Part shown: positions 1-12,202 of the stretch, piece by piece
Position numbering within the stretch: the first letter of the stretch is position 1
Layout: every line of letters starts with the position of its first letter
Assembly (NCBI RefSeq): GCF_007655135.1
Contig: NC_045130.1
Coordinates: 18,109,363-18,173,362, forward strand
Direction: 5' to 3'
Source: Punica granatum
Taxonomy: Eukaryota > Streptophyta > Magnoliopsida > Myrtales > Lythraceae
Length of the DNA stretch: 64,000 nucleotides
Program-made: the position numbers and the translations under genes
The notes under the pieces: model-generated
What the model was told of the DNA's origin: nothing
The model's input: the letters and a program-made list of their open reading frames with translations, nothing else
Database searches by the model: none

Positions 1-2184
1 AGAAAATCACCGAAAAATGAAAGAAAGTTAAGTGAGGTCACTGTTGTGTTAAGCTAGTTCAGAAGGTTTTGGGTCTCAAATGGAGAAACGAACATTGTGG
101 TCGGACTTAATAGGTCGAGAATAAGAGGGGAATACAATTATTTTGAAGTTGGGGTCGAGTCAATGAGCGGCGTCGCGGCTGTGATTGGAAAACCAGGGTG
201 GTTTCCAATGAAGGTGAATGGTTTTGGGGTAGAGGAGATGATGAGTAGTGATGGGTGGTGATGAGTTGAAGAGAGAGAAGTGATGAGTGGTGATAAATTG
301 ATGGCTGACGAGGTGAGAGAAGTTGAAAATAGATTATGAGTTGAAGATGAATGTAGTGATAGTGAGAGGATTTGTGATAAAGAGAGTTGTATAGAAAGAT
401 TGGAAGAAGAGAGAAGAGGAAGAGGTGAATAGTAGTTGTATTTGTGTATGTAGATGTGCATGTAGATGAGTCAATGGTGAATCGAATGAAAGAGAAGAAG
501 TGGATAGAAGATGTGTGTGTGTGTATATGTATGGTGGTGGATAAGAAGAAGATAGAAAGAAGATAGGTGGATGATGATTGGTTGGAAGAAGATTTTGGTG
601 AGTTGTGATTGGATGGTGATGGATTGGAAGATGATAGTATATTGGAGATGGATGGATAGTAGAAATGTATGTAGATGTGTAGGTGGTGTATAGGTGTATG
701 GAAAGTGAATCGAAGAAAAAGCGAGGAAGCAAGGATGTGATTAGTGGATAGTAAAAGTAGAAGAAAGGAAAAGGGAGTCGGAATGTTTGGGTTCCAATTG
801 AGCGGGCGTCCAATTTTACGAGGACGAATGGATGGCATGCTGTTGATGTTGGTGAGCAGATGAATTTTTAGAGTCCACTCCGGATATCTCGTTGAGCCGC
901 GGGTGCTTGGGGGTCCTTTTCGATCCATTTGGATGATTCAAGCGGAGTTAATTGCTTTGGTCGATTCCCCGCATGTTGTGGCCCTATTATGGTCATTTCT
1001 GTATCTTTTACTGTCGGGATCAACCGATTGACTTTTGTTAACCCGGGCTTATCTCGGGGTTAACCTGAGGTTGATTGTAGAATTTGGGGCTCAAGGCCTT
1101 GCTTAAGGTTTCTAGATGGTTTAGGGAGCATTCAGAGCTCGTTGGGATGATCCCCCATTGCAATAGGCTTCAAGGGCCAAGTTGGAAACCATGATCCATT
1201 TAAGGGCTCACCGGCTCAAGAAGATGATTTACAAAATGCGCTCGAAGAGGCTTCTCATCCGTTTGACATCATGAGAAATTCATAGAACACCATATTGTGT
1301 GTTACTAATAATCGAGCAACCTTGGAAGTCTATTGGAAGGCACTTGAGATCAGTCGGGAGCTACTAGAGAAGTGTAAATGATTTTTGGAGAGCGATCAGA
1401 AAAGTACTCACTGGTCCTGAGAACCCTTAGGGTTGGCTGAGCCTAATTTCGAACATTTACGATTGGCCTGATGAGCCGATGGCCTAGGGAGCCTCGCTAG
1501 AAGGGCCCTACTTTTCTCTTTCTTGGGAGTCACTCTGAGGTGTGGATGATTTTCGAAAATCGACCGAAAGAGTGCTCCTTGGTCCTAGGAACCCTTGGAG
1601 TTAGCTGAGCCTGATCTCGGATGTTTACAATTAGCCTGACGAGCTGGCAGCTTGGGAACCCGGTGGAAATGGCCACTTTTTTTCCTGCTCGAGAGACACT
1701 CGTGAGGTATTGATGATTTCTGGAAATCGACCGGAAGAGTGCTCATTGGCCTTGGGAACCCCTGTGATTGGCTAAGCCTGGCCTTAGATATTTACGATTG
1801 GCCTGCCAAGCTAGTGGCTCGAGAGCTTCGCTAGAAACCGCCTGCGATTACTTAGGAGTCCTCTTGCTCAAGCAGATGATTCATAGGATGTGCTCAAAGG
1901 GGCTACTCATCAATTTAGCAACATGAGAGATCTTCAGAGCCCAATATTGGATATTTTCAGATGGTTGGGGATCGAGCGATGAATAGTGCTGTCGAAGTCC
2001 AATTCTGCCCGCCCGTTTGGACTCTTCGGTTTCTCTCCGGGGTCGTCAAGTTAATCCTATTGACCCAGCTATAAATAGTGACCCAAGATCTGTCAGGCCG
2101 CTTTCTGTTAGGGTTCTGGAAGGTTGTAGCCGAGAACCCCTTGATGGCCCTCAAGAGCCAAGGGACCAAAACGAGATGCTGACA
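1..2184 (+). mobile_element. 3' portion of a large LTR (copy D)
   Basis: The segment ends at 2181-2184 in a terminus (GGGACCAAAACGAGATGCTGACA split across 2162-2184) that resembles the 3' ends of the two complete LTRs in this window, which end in ACCAAAAT-GGGTGYTGACA. The stretch just before it (about 1940-2030) resembles 61735-61830 and 52775-52870. A TATA-like CTATAAATAG lies at 2069-2078, about 110 bp before the end. The left end lies outside the window, so neither the full length nor the target duplication can be tested. No tRNA primer-binding site follows 2184, which argues against an intact element continuing to the right. The first 900 bp are purine-rich low-complexity sequence; long minus-strand frames there are composition artefacts. 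Confidence 0.6.
1377..1880. repeat. Tandem repeat, three units of about 167 bp
   Basis: Three diverged units begin near 1377, 1543 and 1711. Each starts with a GATGATTTYYGRAAATCGACCG-like block followed by GAAAAGTGCTC, GGTCCTNGGAACCC, GGCTGAGCCT and a TTTACGATTGGCCTG block. The spacing is 166-168 bp. The array lies inside LTR copy D. Confidence 0.7.
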
Positions 2185-2433
2185 AATAGTTGGTCAATTT
2201 TCATGATTAAAAAATCGTGCTAAAATTGATACAAAGTGCAAATGTTGGATTATTTTGGGTAATTTACAAAAAAAAAACTGATTAGAAGAATTGAAAATAA
2301 TAATATATCTACCTTCAATGTGAAGGATTTCATACGTTGTGGATTGGAGTCGCAAAATATTCTGGTACTTTCGAATATGCACTGGCCTTTCGAATACAAA
2401 TTCCCAGCTGCTATTGACTCTAATCGATTATCT

Positions 2434-3646
2434 TTTTTTTTTGGCTAAGTAATATATTATTTATTGAAACTATATTAAGCCACAAGAAAGTTTAGGTAAC
2501 CATAGAAGGTACAAACGGAATCAAAATGCGACATGAATCCAATGTGACCCAAGTCTTGTGCTAAGAGGCTACCTTACGAGAAATCCAAGTCTATCACCAA
2601 TTCGAGAATAAACGAAAGCACACAAATATCAGTAATAATTGTTCGAATTCCCCAAGGTACTTGCTAGGGTTTGGAGATTGCTTTGATGAGGACAAGGACA
2701 TCACTTTTAATCCACACCTAGTGCCAGCCTCTATCAAGAGTTATTGAGAGGGCGAGAAGGACAGCTTGACCTTCAGCTTGGAGAGGGGAGGTTGTACTAG
2801 CTTTGGAGAACCAAGAGAAGATGACTTCATTATCAGGGCTAGTGGCAACTCCTAAGATGCAGGATGCCAAATTACTCCTTGTGGTATCAGTGTTTGGTTT
2901 CGTCCATCCCAAGTCGGGGGTCTTTGGGGGGATGTTGTCATGGAGCATATCATCTGTTCTTGGAGAAGCCCAAGGTGCGGAGTGGTCTTTGAAGGCTTTA
3001 AAGATACATTGATGAAGCTGCATATGATCAATTTGTTTTCCTGCAAAAACAATTTCATTCCTCAGCTTCCAGAGATGATAGAGCATGAGACTGCCATATA
3101 AGGAGAAAGAAGCACGATCCACATAATTACTAACGAGAAGTATAGGAGGAGAGGCAATGAAATTAACCAAATCCATAGGAGAAGAAATTGGAATAACATT
3201 ATCAAGCATTCTTCACAGTGATTCCCTCCAAACAACATCATTGAAAATGCAATCACCAAAGAGGTGGGCATATTCATCGGAGCTAGTTCGACAAAGAGGG
3301 CACAATGCACTGTCTTGTGCGAATCAAAGGAAGTATTTACTAGCTACTTTCCATAAATGGATTTTGGGCATTTCATGTATCTTTAGGCCCATGTGAGTTT
3401 CCAAATTGAATTGTCTAAGGGGTTAAATCTATGGGATTGATCAATTAGATAGAATAATTTAACGCACTCCATTTGTCATAGGGGTCCAAATGATAATGTC
3501 CTCTTGCTCTATCGGTGAGAGATGGATGGACTACATGTTTCTTATTGTAACGTAATCAAAGATGCCACAGAGCAGCGGAGTATTCCATCGCTTAGGGTGG
3601 AAAGCATCAAATCGCGTACCTTCATACTGTGGTCGGTGTGTATTTT
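2434..3646 (-). mobile_element. 5'-truncated LINE (L1-type) insertion
   Basis: On the minus strand the insert ends in an A tail (T tract 2433-2442), preceded by an AATAAATAATATATTAC stretch. It is flanked by a 13-bp target duplication, TAATYGATTATCT, at 2421-2433 and 3647-3659 with one mismatch. Degenerate coding remains read leftward: an IWTP block typical of plant L1 reverse transcriptases near 3510, a zf-RVT-like CPLC...H...C pattern near 3220-3310, and an RNase H-like domain at 2718-3209 (WTKPNTD, then SPLQAEGQAVLLAL). Several stops and frameshifts break the frame, so it is a dead copy. The length of 1.2 kb is the 3' end only of an element normally 5-6 kb long. Confidence 0.85.
2718..3310 (-). 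pseudogene. LINE zf-RVT / RNase H remnant
   Basis: The minus-strand frame 3209-2718 (163 codons) carries an RVT_3-type RNase H-like segment. The WxKPNxD opening and the AEGQAVLLAL helix are recognisable, but the expected GAA-type glycine loop after the aspartate is degraded. The frame just upstream (3310-3062, extending to about 3400) holds the cysteine/histidine knuckle found between reverse transcriptase and RNase H in plant non-LTR retroelements. The two pieces lie in different frames. This is the coding residue of the LINE at 2434-3646, not a host gene. Confidence 0.75.
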
Positions 3647-3659
3647 TAATTGATTATCT

Positions 3660-4817
3660 GAATATTTCTAATACCTGTCTGGCTTGATGACGGTTTACCA
3701 TACATGTGTGATTTGGAAACACTGATTCCTCTAAACTTGGATGGCTATCAGATCAACTTAATGTCATGGTATCGGTCTAGCACATAATCATCATGTCATG
3801 CATGCTTGTCAAATGAATATGCAGCCGGCAAGTGAAGATTATTGTGAATTTATTAAATGATTATTTCTTTAAAAAGATTATTTTTTCCCAGTGCAAAATT
3901 TATATCTTATACTATTATTATTTAAGAGAAAACTTGATTTGTAACCTTTACTATTTTTGTTAGTGTTAGACTTTTCTTTTGGATGAGTCCTAATATTAAA
4001 CTTTATTATATATACAAACTAACAAAGATATCATCTATATCAAAAAGAAAAGAAAATTCTAAAAAAGGTTCGAAAAGTCGGGTGAAAAAGGTGGGAGAGC
4101 AATCTCGCATGCCTGCACTTCGTGCATGCGGGAGCTATTATGTTTATATTTGCTAAAATTGTGAAGCACGTTACTTATCCAATATTTAGATTTATACCTA
4201 TACATGTGTGTGTTACGAAGCACGTGTGACTGCTCCTTAATTTTCTTCTAATATAATAAAACATATATATATATACATATATAATAATATCATTTTATTT
4301 GGATAAGTATATATTATATAATATCATTTTGGGTTATATATTTGGAACTTTTTTTTTTGTCGATCACATCTTTCTAAGTTGACACATATGCACCAAAATA
4401 TCCATAAAAGTCACGTGTTCAAAATAAAAATACACCTTATATTTGATTATATGGATCTTGAAATCGTGGACAGAGTCATTAATCATTGTTTTTCCTAAAA
4501 ATCTAGATCAAATTGAATGAGATGATGCCGCAACACCTTATGTTTGATCGGAGTTCGAGAGCATGGTATACTCCTATGGCTACCATGGCTAACGCTCGAA
4601 TGGCGTCATAAGCCCATAACCCCAGGGGTGAAGATATTGAAGTTGACATTTTTTTTTTGGGGGGGCGAAATACAAGATCTGAGCCCAAAAATCAATTAAA
4701 AAAAAACTAAATACAAGGACGGGGTAAGAAGATGTCAGCATTGTCCCAAGTGTATAAGATTGAAAGAGGAGGAGAAGATCTGTTCTTAATTGATTTTCAT
4801 TTATGATAATCATTTTG
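3660..4817. other. Intergenic, A+T-rich; no gene seen
   Basis: No coding region or RNA gene is recognisable. A GC-rich imperfect palindrome (CGCATGC...GCATGCG) lies at about 4105-4137, alternating AT tracts occur at 4260-4325, and a T10-G7 homopolymer junction at 4650-4668. Confidence 0.5.
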
Positions 4818-5775
4818 TTAGCTTTTTCTCTCAACCATGTCAACATTAGAGCGGTGGATTCCATGAGAATTTTTCAATTGCTTGGGCTTGGCCATCAACT
4901 CCTCGAGCCATTTGGACATGTGAGCATACGGCCTGCTGACGCCTAGTACTACGCAGTACACCCTGCATGGATATAGTTGATGCCTTGATGGCCATGGAGC
5001 CGACTGGATCGAAAGATTATCCATCAGTCATGATCCACATGCTCTCCTCGTTCAGCATCCCGGCTTTTCGTTGGCAAGTGAGAAGAGCTGGGACCCGAAT
5101 GTAGCGGCCATGTGGACTAGGAAAGCCCTAATTGATATGGTCATGACCTTGCTGTGTTCCTTCAAGATGTCAGTATCCTGAGAAGTTGGAGGGATTACAC
5201 TTCTCCAGGGTACTGTAACAATTAACAAATATCCAAAGCGGCATTCATGGGTCGAAGTAAAGAATTCCAAGATCATTTCTTAGAGAGATACTTCTGGATG
5301 GCGCATTGATCAAACATATATCCTTACATATGTTATATCAATCGATATCTATATGATCATCCATACAGTTCTCTGCGAGCAACCGAAGTTTTCCAGTGAA
5401 AAGCCACAAGAAAGCAGTTATGGAGCGATGACATATAGCACCTACCCTGAGTGTCAGTCTCTACCAGTCGGAAGTAAGACCGCTGCCATAAATCGGTGTC
5501 CTCATAGATGGCGACCATCTTTTTCCTGCCACAGGCAAGTTGGACAATGTTAGCTATTGCTTTCACTTGGCAGCAGTCATTTTTGAGTGGTCCGGTCAAA
5601 GAAACAGCTTTGGTTAGGTGAAATGGCAGGGCTAGGATATGATGGGAACCTGGGTTTTGATTTCTAGTTTGATGACAAAATTTGGCTTGGGAGGACCATT
5701 CCGGCCCAATTACAATGTGCCATTCCTCATTGTCCTTCAGGTGGACGTCTAAGGCTGCAAACGTGAAGTTAATTA
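4818..5775 (-). pseudogene. Glutamate receptor-like (GLR) pseudogene, ligand-binding N-terminal domain
   Basis: Read leftward, successive minus-strand fragments match the amino-terminal (periplasmic-binding-protein-like) domain of plant GLR channels in the right order. An IGPEWSSQAKF segment followed by a shifted-frame QVPIIS lies at 5775-5625. QVKAIANIVQ and VAIYEDTD lie at 5599-5470, then SVIPPTSQDTDILKE and an MTISIRAFLVHM block at 5215-5095. A shifted-frame MWIMTDG lies at 5030-5010, then VLGVSRPYAHMSKWLEEL near 4950. At least three frameshifts are needed to join these pieces. Nothing matching the channel or pore domain follows, so the copy is truncated as well as frameshifted. Assignment to a GLR clade is not attempted. 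Confidence 0.75.
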
Positions 5776-7557
5776 GTTTATCAACGTGAAGCTGGCAACT
5801 GGAAGGACTGAAAGAAGAAATTGCTGCAATTTATAGAACGCAAGTTGATTGTAACGAGCTGAAGTAGCTTGAATGACCATTAGGGGGATTTTTGAAGTGA
5901 AGGAGACTGCCCTGTATGATAGCTAGAATGCGAGTCATGAAAATCGGATGATGCTGCATTGATATAGCTCAATGCCATGTTCCCCACAAAGGAACCAATT
6001 GAACTCGTTTTCTTTTTACATTATTAACTGAAAACTAATTTCCCTTTTGCTCAAGAAAACTGCAGGAAAATCCTATGATCATGTAAAGGTCGGCATGCCT
6101 TGGAAAAAAGACTAGTTGCCCTTTGCAAGTGCCCAGTATTTGGTAGATGAACTGTAAATGAATTCTCAGTTAGCTTTCAATGAGTATCTCTGTGCGCAGG
6201 AGAATAGAAGTGAAGAAGGTCACGATGACAGTGACTCGACGATTGAATATTGCGGAGCCCTTGTAGAGAGGGTTATTCCTGTTAAATCATTTCGAGCCCC
6301 ACCGTTGTCATTCCATGCTGCTGAGCTTTCTAGAATAGTGGTGATGTTCTTACTTTAAGGTGGGGAAGTGACAAGACTGTCTAATGTCATATCTATGCCA
6401 GTGAGACTTGATCGCATAGACCATAGAGAAATGCTATGTTAAAATTGATAGGTAGCCTAGGATAATCCATCCAGTAATTGTATACATATTTCATCTGGGC
6501 TTATGTATAATACATATCTCGAAAAGATCCAGCGACTAGAGCGCTAGATGTTCTGATAACATAGTCTTAAAGATCATAATACTTGCTCCCCAAGCCCCCT
6601 GAGTACAGACATGATCTGTTGATCAGAGCAGAATCTCGAGTGTCCATTTGATTTCCATTTGCTGATGGCCTTGACTTTACTAGCAAAAGTGCCGGTAGAA
6701 CATTTTTGCAAGATTCCACAGCATAGCACTTGGAATGCCTCAGTTTATTAGACTGCACAAGAACCCAAAAAATCCCACCAGCGCATAGAAGCAACCTCAG
6801 TACACCTAAAATAACCAGAAACAACCGGAATTGCTTGACACCTACTTCAGGTTGGCAGTTCATAGCACTACATCGAGGGAGCCTTGTTATTATAGCGGTG
6901 GCGAAGGTTTCCAGAATTTGATTTGATTTTCCAGATTTGCAGCTATTAATCAAAACAATTGCCTTGGATTCGGCAGGGTAGTCAGCTACCCTTGCATTTG
7001 AAGTGTCTTGTTTATTCTTGGGAAGGGCAGATGTGCTCTGACTCTTACTTCATCTAGTTTTCCTAACATTGATTCTCCTTGGCGGACCTGGTTTTCTGTG
7101 GTTCGGTTTGGCTTTATTTGGGTTACGCATTTCCTTGTCTCGTGGTCTTCTCCAATCTATCTTCCTTTTGCTGAGTAGAAGTGTTCTCTTTCGTGGATAT
7201 TGTTTTTTTCTCGTGAAAAGACGGAAAGTCTTGAGACAGATTCAATATTGGCCTTTAGGCATATAATGCAATGGATCTTTGATAAGAAGATATGAAGTTA
7301 CTGAGAGGAAAATTAGATAAGACATGAAACAAAGCGGTTGAAATATCACATATGCTGTAGTACACGACTTTCAGAAATCCGAACTTGGCCAGGTACTTGG
7401 AATTAACAAATGCCGCCAAGTAATGGACACTTCAAAAAAAAAAAACCAAATACTGGTGCAAACTAGTTAGATCGATTGGTTTCTTTTGAGAATCGAGTGG
7501 ACCGAGTCATTTTCCCGGGGGACTTGCCTGTAGAATCCCGTGTTCCTTACTCCCTAG
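5776..7557. other. Intergenic; no supported gene
   Basis: Only short frames occur. A hydrophobic minus-strand frame at 6567-6953 has a membrane-segment-like stretch but no recognisable family. The sequence looks like old gene or repeat debris between the GLR pseudogene and the 3' end of the WAT1-like gene. The WAT1-like 3' UTR probably occupies the last few hundred bases before 7558. Confidence 0.4.
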
Positions 7558-10084
7558 TCAAGGCTCTTCAAGATTTGATGAGCTGTTAAGCAAGAACGGC
7601 TGTTGCAGGTTTATAGAATTAGAGGATGTCTCTTTCTTCATCCTCTCGGATGATCCATCTGCAAGGACTTGATGATCATCATCATTGCTTCGGATGGGAA
7701 CACCTTCAGATGCCGATATTGATCTGGTTGGAGGCTCTTCTTGCTCATGGTTGGTGTCCTCCTGATCGTTGGCCTTCCCCCACAGAACTATGTATAGCCC
7801 AACAGTGACTGCCCCAGCACCCAACAAGCTGATCGAATCCATTAAAGAAATAAAGGACCAGAAGAAGGAAACAACTAAACAAATTCAGACCGATTCGTGT
7901 CCATGTCACATTCATATCTGATGCAGGTGTCTGGACCACGAGGGTAGGACGCTGCATGGACCATACAAATCAAAAGAGTTGCCTGCTTTCATCTGTTGTA
8001 ATTTTTTTTTCCCCATAAAAGGATATGCAAGTTGAATGGTGGATATAGTCCCTTCCAGCATATGTACCTTCCGATGTATAGTGCTTCATGGAGAAATATG
8101 GACGCGAAAATTGTTGCCAAGACTGTGTTTAGAGGATTGAACATTGCAGTGAACACTGGTCCCCTCTCTGAAACGCACCAGGCTTGACCGACGAATACGA
8201 AAACAGCTCCAGTGCCCTGCATTAATGGAATCATTGATCAAAAAGCAAAAATCTCCGTGAGAAGATCCGAAAATTTTATATATTAAAAGTCAGTGTGGGC
8301 ATTCTATTGAAAATCTTTCACATCTAAAACTTAACTGTGAACAAGCAAGCACCTAGGTCAAGAGCCGTGTTTATTCTCCAAGTTAACCATTCCCTCTCCA
8401 AGATCAGTGCGACGGCTGCCGATTGTAGTGTTGCTAAGACACATGTCAAGGTAGTTGAATTCAAGTTATCTGGACAGTTTGTTGATATCGGCTTCTGTTT
8501 ATATGCAAATGGGAAGATTTGCTAAGTGCCAATATTTGTGGATCGGTGGTAATAATAATCACAGGAACAGCAATCACATTTAACATGTGGATTCATCCCC
8601 CTGACAAAAATGGTAAATTTCTGAATGACTTGGAAACGGTGAAAGGTGAGAATCTTTAATGAACAGAAAATCGAAAACTGTTATCTATAAGATCATACCA
8701 GTAGGATAAGCCAAGACGACCAGCAGATGCAGGCCACAAAGAGAAACAAACAACCCAGTAACCAGCTCTGTATTTGCAATCCCAACAAAGACATTATTGT
8801 CAGAGTATATTCTCCACGGTTCAGCAGCTTGGAGCCTTTGAGGAGTGCCATTGAAACAGCTCCACCAACGCAGACCACTGTCCCTAGAATCTTCGCCAGA
8901 CTTTTCATGCTCCGGAAATCAACCTCCTCCTGTCTAAATTATAAGTCAGACATAGAGAAACTCTCAGTATGTTTGCAAGTTTTGACTTCAATAGAGGTGG
9001 ACAATGATAAGTTGGAAAGCTCACTAGTTACCCCATTGCAGTTGCCATCACGAAGGTTATCACAGGAACCAGATAGATCATAGCAGTGGCAACGGTAGCT
9101 GAGGACAAGTTCAGGCCTTCTAAATATGCGTTTTGATTGACTACTATCCTACAGAAAATGAAGAGACAATGCCCAGCGATGTCAGATCCTTCAATTTAGT
9201 ATGAAATGGTTTTGAGTTTTTTACTTCAACCCCATTCTTCTGCTGGTTTATCTGGAAGTGAGTACAAGTTTCTGTTATCCTTGTTTTTTTTGCCATGGAG
9301 ATTCTCTTACCCGAAGAAACCGGCTGCAAATATCAATCCAGAGGTCTTCAATCCCAACCACAAGCTCAATGAATTTCTCCTGCCAAAGAGAATTGCTAGT
9401 AAGTAGTCAAAATTTCAGCAGGTCATAGGTGTCTTCTCTTTTGATTCTGGCATATGAAGATATTTTCCAGTGATCATTTCTAGTGAAACTCTTTCTTAAG
9501 CAACTTCACCTTCTCAATTTCTGTTATTGAATGGCTGATTTTATGGACTATCCAGGTTCGTTCTAATTACGTAATTAATTTTCTTGTTTTGGTCAAAGAT
9601 GAGGAAGTGCCTGTTAAACAAGGAAACCAGTTTTATCTGGAAAAAGCAGAAGGAAACCGAAGATATATTCTCTTAAATTGTTTTTAAAGGGAAAGGGATA
9701 ACTGAAAGCAAAGAGTTTTCCGGAATATCTTCGCTGCATACAAGAATGGATGAGAATGAATATAATCTTCTTCTCAACCAAATTATTAGCTTGCAAGCTT
9801 GAAATCATCCTCATTCTTCATTATGCGTTGACGGATCTCGACAAATGACAATTAAGAGACGAGGAAAATGAAACGAAAACAAAAAAGGAACATTACATCC
9901 TGTTGTAAAGGGCAAGAGGTGCAATGATCAAAGAACAAATGGCCTGCCGGTAAACATCGAAGACGGGGGGCTTCATCCCTTGCTGGAATGCTGCCTTTGA
10001 GAAGAGAGCATTCCCTGCATATATGCACTGAATCCCCACCATTACCGTTGCATGCTTGAGTCCTTTTCCCTCGCCCATTCTCAT
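7558..10084 (-). CDS. WAT1-related / UMAMIT-type EamA transporter, seven exons
   Basis: Reconstructed minus-strand coding exons are 10084-9897, 9379-9311, 9148-9032, 8933-8699, 8494-8336, 8216-8068 and 7828-7558. All have GT donors and AG acceptors and the frame is kept throughout, giving 1188 bp and 395 residues, near the family's usual ~380-400. The start is ATG at 10084 (MRMGEGKG). Family landmarks are: FSKAAFQQGM and VYRQA in the first helices (exon 1), LKTSGLIFAAGFF (exon 2), NQNAYLEGLNLSSATVATAM (exon 3), KILGTVVCVGGAVSMALLKG (exon 4), LQSAAVAL (exon 5), QAWCVSERGPVFTAMFNPL (exon 6) and VGLYIVLWGK (exon 7). This is the usual ten-helix, two-EamA-domain layout. A hydrophilic tail of about 70 residues follows. 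Relatives export amino acids or auxin across plasma membrane or tonoplast; the substrate here is unknown. Confidence 0.88.
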
Positions 10085-10127
10085 TCTATCGGCTTGCTCA
10101 TGTCACTCTTCAGTTTCCTTTCAGGCC

Positions 10128-10142
10128 TTTATATATATAAAG
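10128..10142 (-). promoter_or_regulatory. TATA box of the WAT1-like gene
   Basis: TTTATATATATAAAG lies 45-60 bp upstream of the minus-strand start codon at 10084. This is a good plant TATA match, but it would give a very short 5' UTR, so the true start could use another site. Confidence 0.45.
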
Positions 10143-12026
10143 ACATGCCAACTGATAAGTTAGTTCCATAACCATTTCCGAGCATCCGTGTATTAATATT
10201 CAGGGGACCCGCTTGCACCCATCCCGCAGTCACGATCTCCTGAGCAGGGAGTACGTTTTTCAATGGTGCTAACTGGTACTGCTGGACTGATATGGATGTG
10301 GTTCGGAGTTCGGACTGTTTGCTGACAAGGTAAAACCCACATGGACAGGACTCAACTAATGGTCAAGTCCAAAACTATTAGTATAAACTTACGGATCACA
10401 TCTCGAGAAAAATGGGTAGTAAGTAAGAATGATACTGCAACGAGCCATAATGAACAATAGCAGCAGCCTTAGATTAAAAAAGACAACGTACTATTATGTC
10501 CATAAACCTCTCTTATAACAAAAAAAAAATTATTAATTACCTGTCGTCCCCCAGCAATGACAGTGACAACATTAATATTCATGTGGACGGTGCTGCTCGA
10601 TCCTATCGTCTGCTTTTGTCCTTTGAGCAGACCAATCGAGGCAACCCACCGATGAAAGCTGACTTCCACACCCTTGACTGCTTGCTTGCTCGACCCTCAA
10701 TCCTTCCAACAGAGGTGACCCATTCCGGCGTCACAGCCATTTCCTCATCTTAACCGTGGCCAATTTTGCAAGAAGTGATCTTATAAAACCAAGGTCTGCG
10801 CCTAAAAAAATTTTGGCCTGCAACAAAGTGCAGATTTTCTTGTTATGTATCATTGTAGATTATAGACTAGTACGATTTTCGCGCATGCACGGATTGTATT
10901 ATTATTTACACGCATTACAGCTTGTGCATTTACATGTAAGTTTATTGGTATTGCATTTTTTGTTATATACACCTTCCGATTTTTAACGTGAATTTATATA
11001 TCTATATATATATATATAAAGTTTAATCCCAATCAATAAATAGGGTTGAAAACGTAATTTTTGGTAATTAATTAATTGCAATATATATATATATATATGA
11101 AAACAAAGTCCGAACTGAATTCTCATGCCGTCACATAATTTAAAATACGAAACGAAACTCTCTCATTTTGCCATGTTATCACTTATGCATTAAGAAAATT
11201 TCTTATAATCAATTATATAGTATAATATATATTAAATATGCAGTAGACTATATACATTAGTTGTTATTCACGAAATTTTTCACATTTTTTATGAGTAATT
11301 ATGCAAATGTATATATAATGAAATCTAGCTCCACCAGAGGTCCTACCACAATCGAATCACTGCTCATATATATATTGTAGCAAAATATAGAGTTGAAAAC
11401 CACTATTAACGAGAGTTTAGAATATTTAGGGAAAATTACAAAAAAAATAAATAAATTTTATAAAACGCAGTTTTGTCTTCAATTTTATTTTGTAACAGAA
11501 AAAATCATAAGTTTTCTAAATTGTCTAAAAAATGGCCTCTCGTTATAAATTCCGTCAATTTTGCCTACGTGGACTGTTACGGGTCCCACAAAATTTACAC
11601 ATCATCTAATCATAATATTTTGAAATACAAAACTTGATTATTTATTTAATTATTATCGTTTCTAATGAAATCAGGGTTCTTTAATGTATGCAATTATAAG
11701 AAAGTCTCGGATCGATTTATTCAGATTGTTACTTCGTGAAGAAGGTTTATACATTGTCAAGAAATAATAAAAAGTAAATGTTGATATAAAGAAACAATAA
11801 AAAGTAAATGTTGATATAAGATATTGTTCTTAATTACAACATTAGTGCCCAAGTTGAAAGAAGATTAATTACCCATCGATCGACACAAGTTTGAATTTGC
11901 TGATATGCAAATAATAAAAAGTAGATACAATGGCATGAATATTCAACTGACAGGTAAATCAATACTTTTGCGGTAATTGTTACAATCTTAGTTTGTTTTA
12001 TCCCCTACATATATTTTTTCCATGTG
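10143..12026. other. Intergenic, A+T-rich
   Basis: The first part is the probable upstream region of the WAT1-like gene. Beyond about 10980 the sequence is strongly A+T rich with (TA)n tracts. A single arm resembling the GGGAAAATTAC...-type foldback elements seen later lies at about 11432-11600, with no partner arm found. No gene is supported. Confidence 0.5.
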
Positions 12027-12202
12027 AACCTTAGTATTCGGAAGCCTAATAGGGTCCTGACTAATCCAGTCGAATCAGGTCGGCCCACTAAGAGATAAAG
12101 CTCTTTCAGTATGGACTTTCTGCATTCACAATGACTTGAACCTAAGACCTTACTTAAATGAAACAAGCCTTGAACCGCTTAAATTAACCCATGTTAGTTT
12201 TT
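12027..12202 (-). mobile_element. tRNA-derived SINE, copy 1
   Basis: The minus strand reads like the copy at 15553-15736. It begins AACTAACATGGGTTAA, carries a box-B-like GGTTCAAGTC, then GCTTTATCTCTTAGTGGGCC, a GACTGGATTAGTCAGG block and GAATACTAAGG near its 3' end. Short T-rich flanks are present, but I cannot fix a convincing target duplication. Confidence 0.65.

Noticed and set aside
107..928. A 273-codon minus-strand open frame at the window start
   Set aside because: It is rich in His, Ser, Leu and Ile, arising from purine-biased low-complexity DNA inside LTR copy D. Overlapping frames look the same and no protein family is recognisable.
6567..6953. A minus-strand frame with a hydrophobic segment, considered as the C-terminus of another GLR gene
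   Set aside because: Only a vague resemblance to the last membrane helix of GLR proteins; no supporting upstream channel domain was found.
8337..8353. Alternative donor CTAG|GTGCTT for exon 5 of the WAT1-like gene
   Set aside because: It breaks phase with the next exon. The donor after 8336 (ACA|GTTAAG) keeps the frame and restores the family's spacing.
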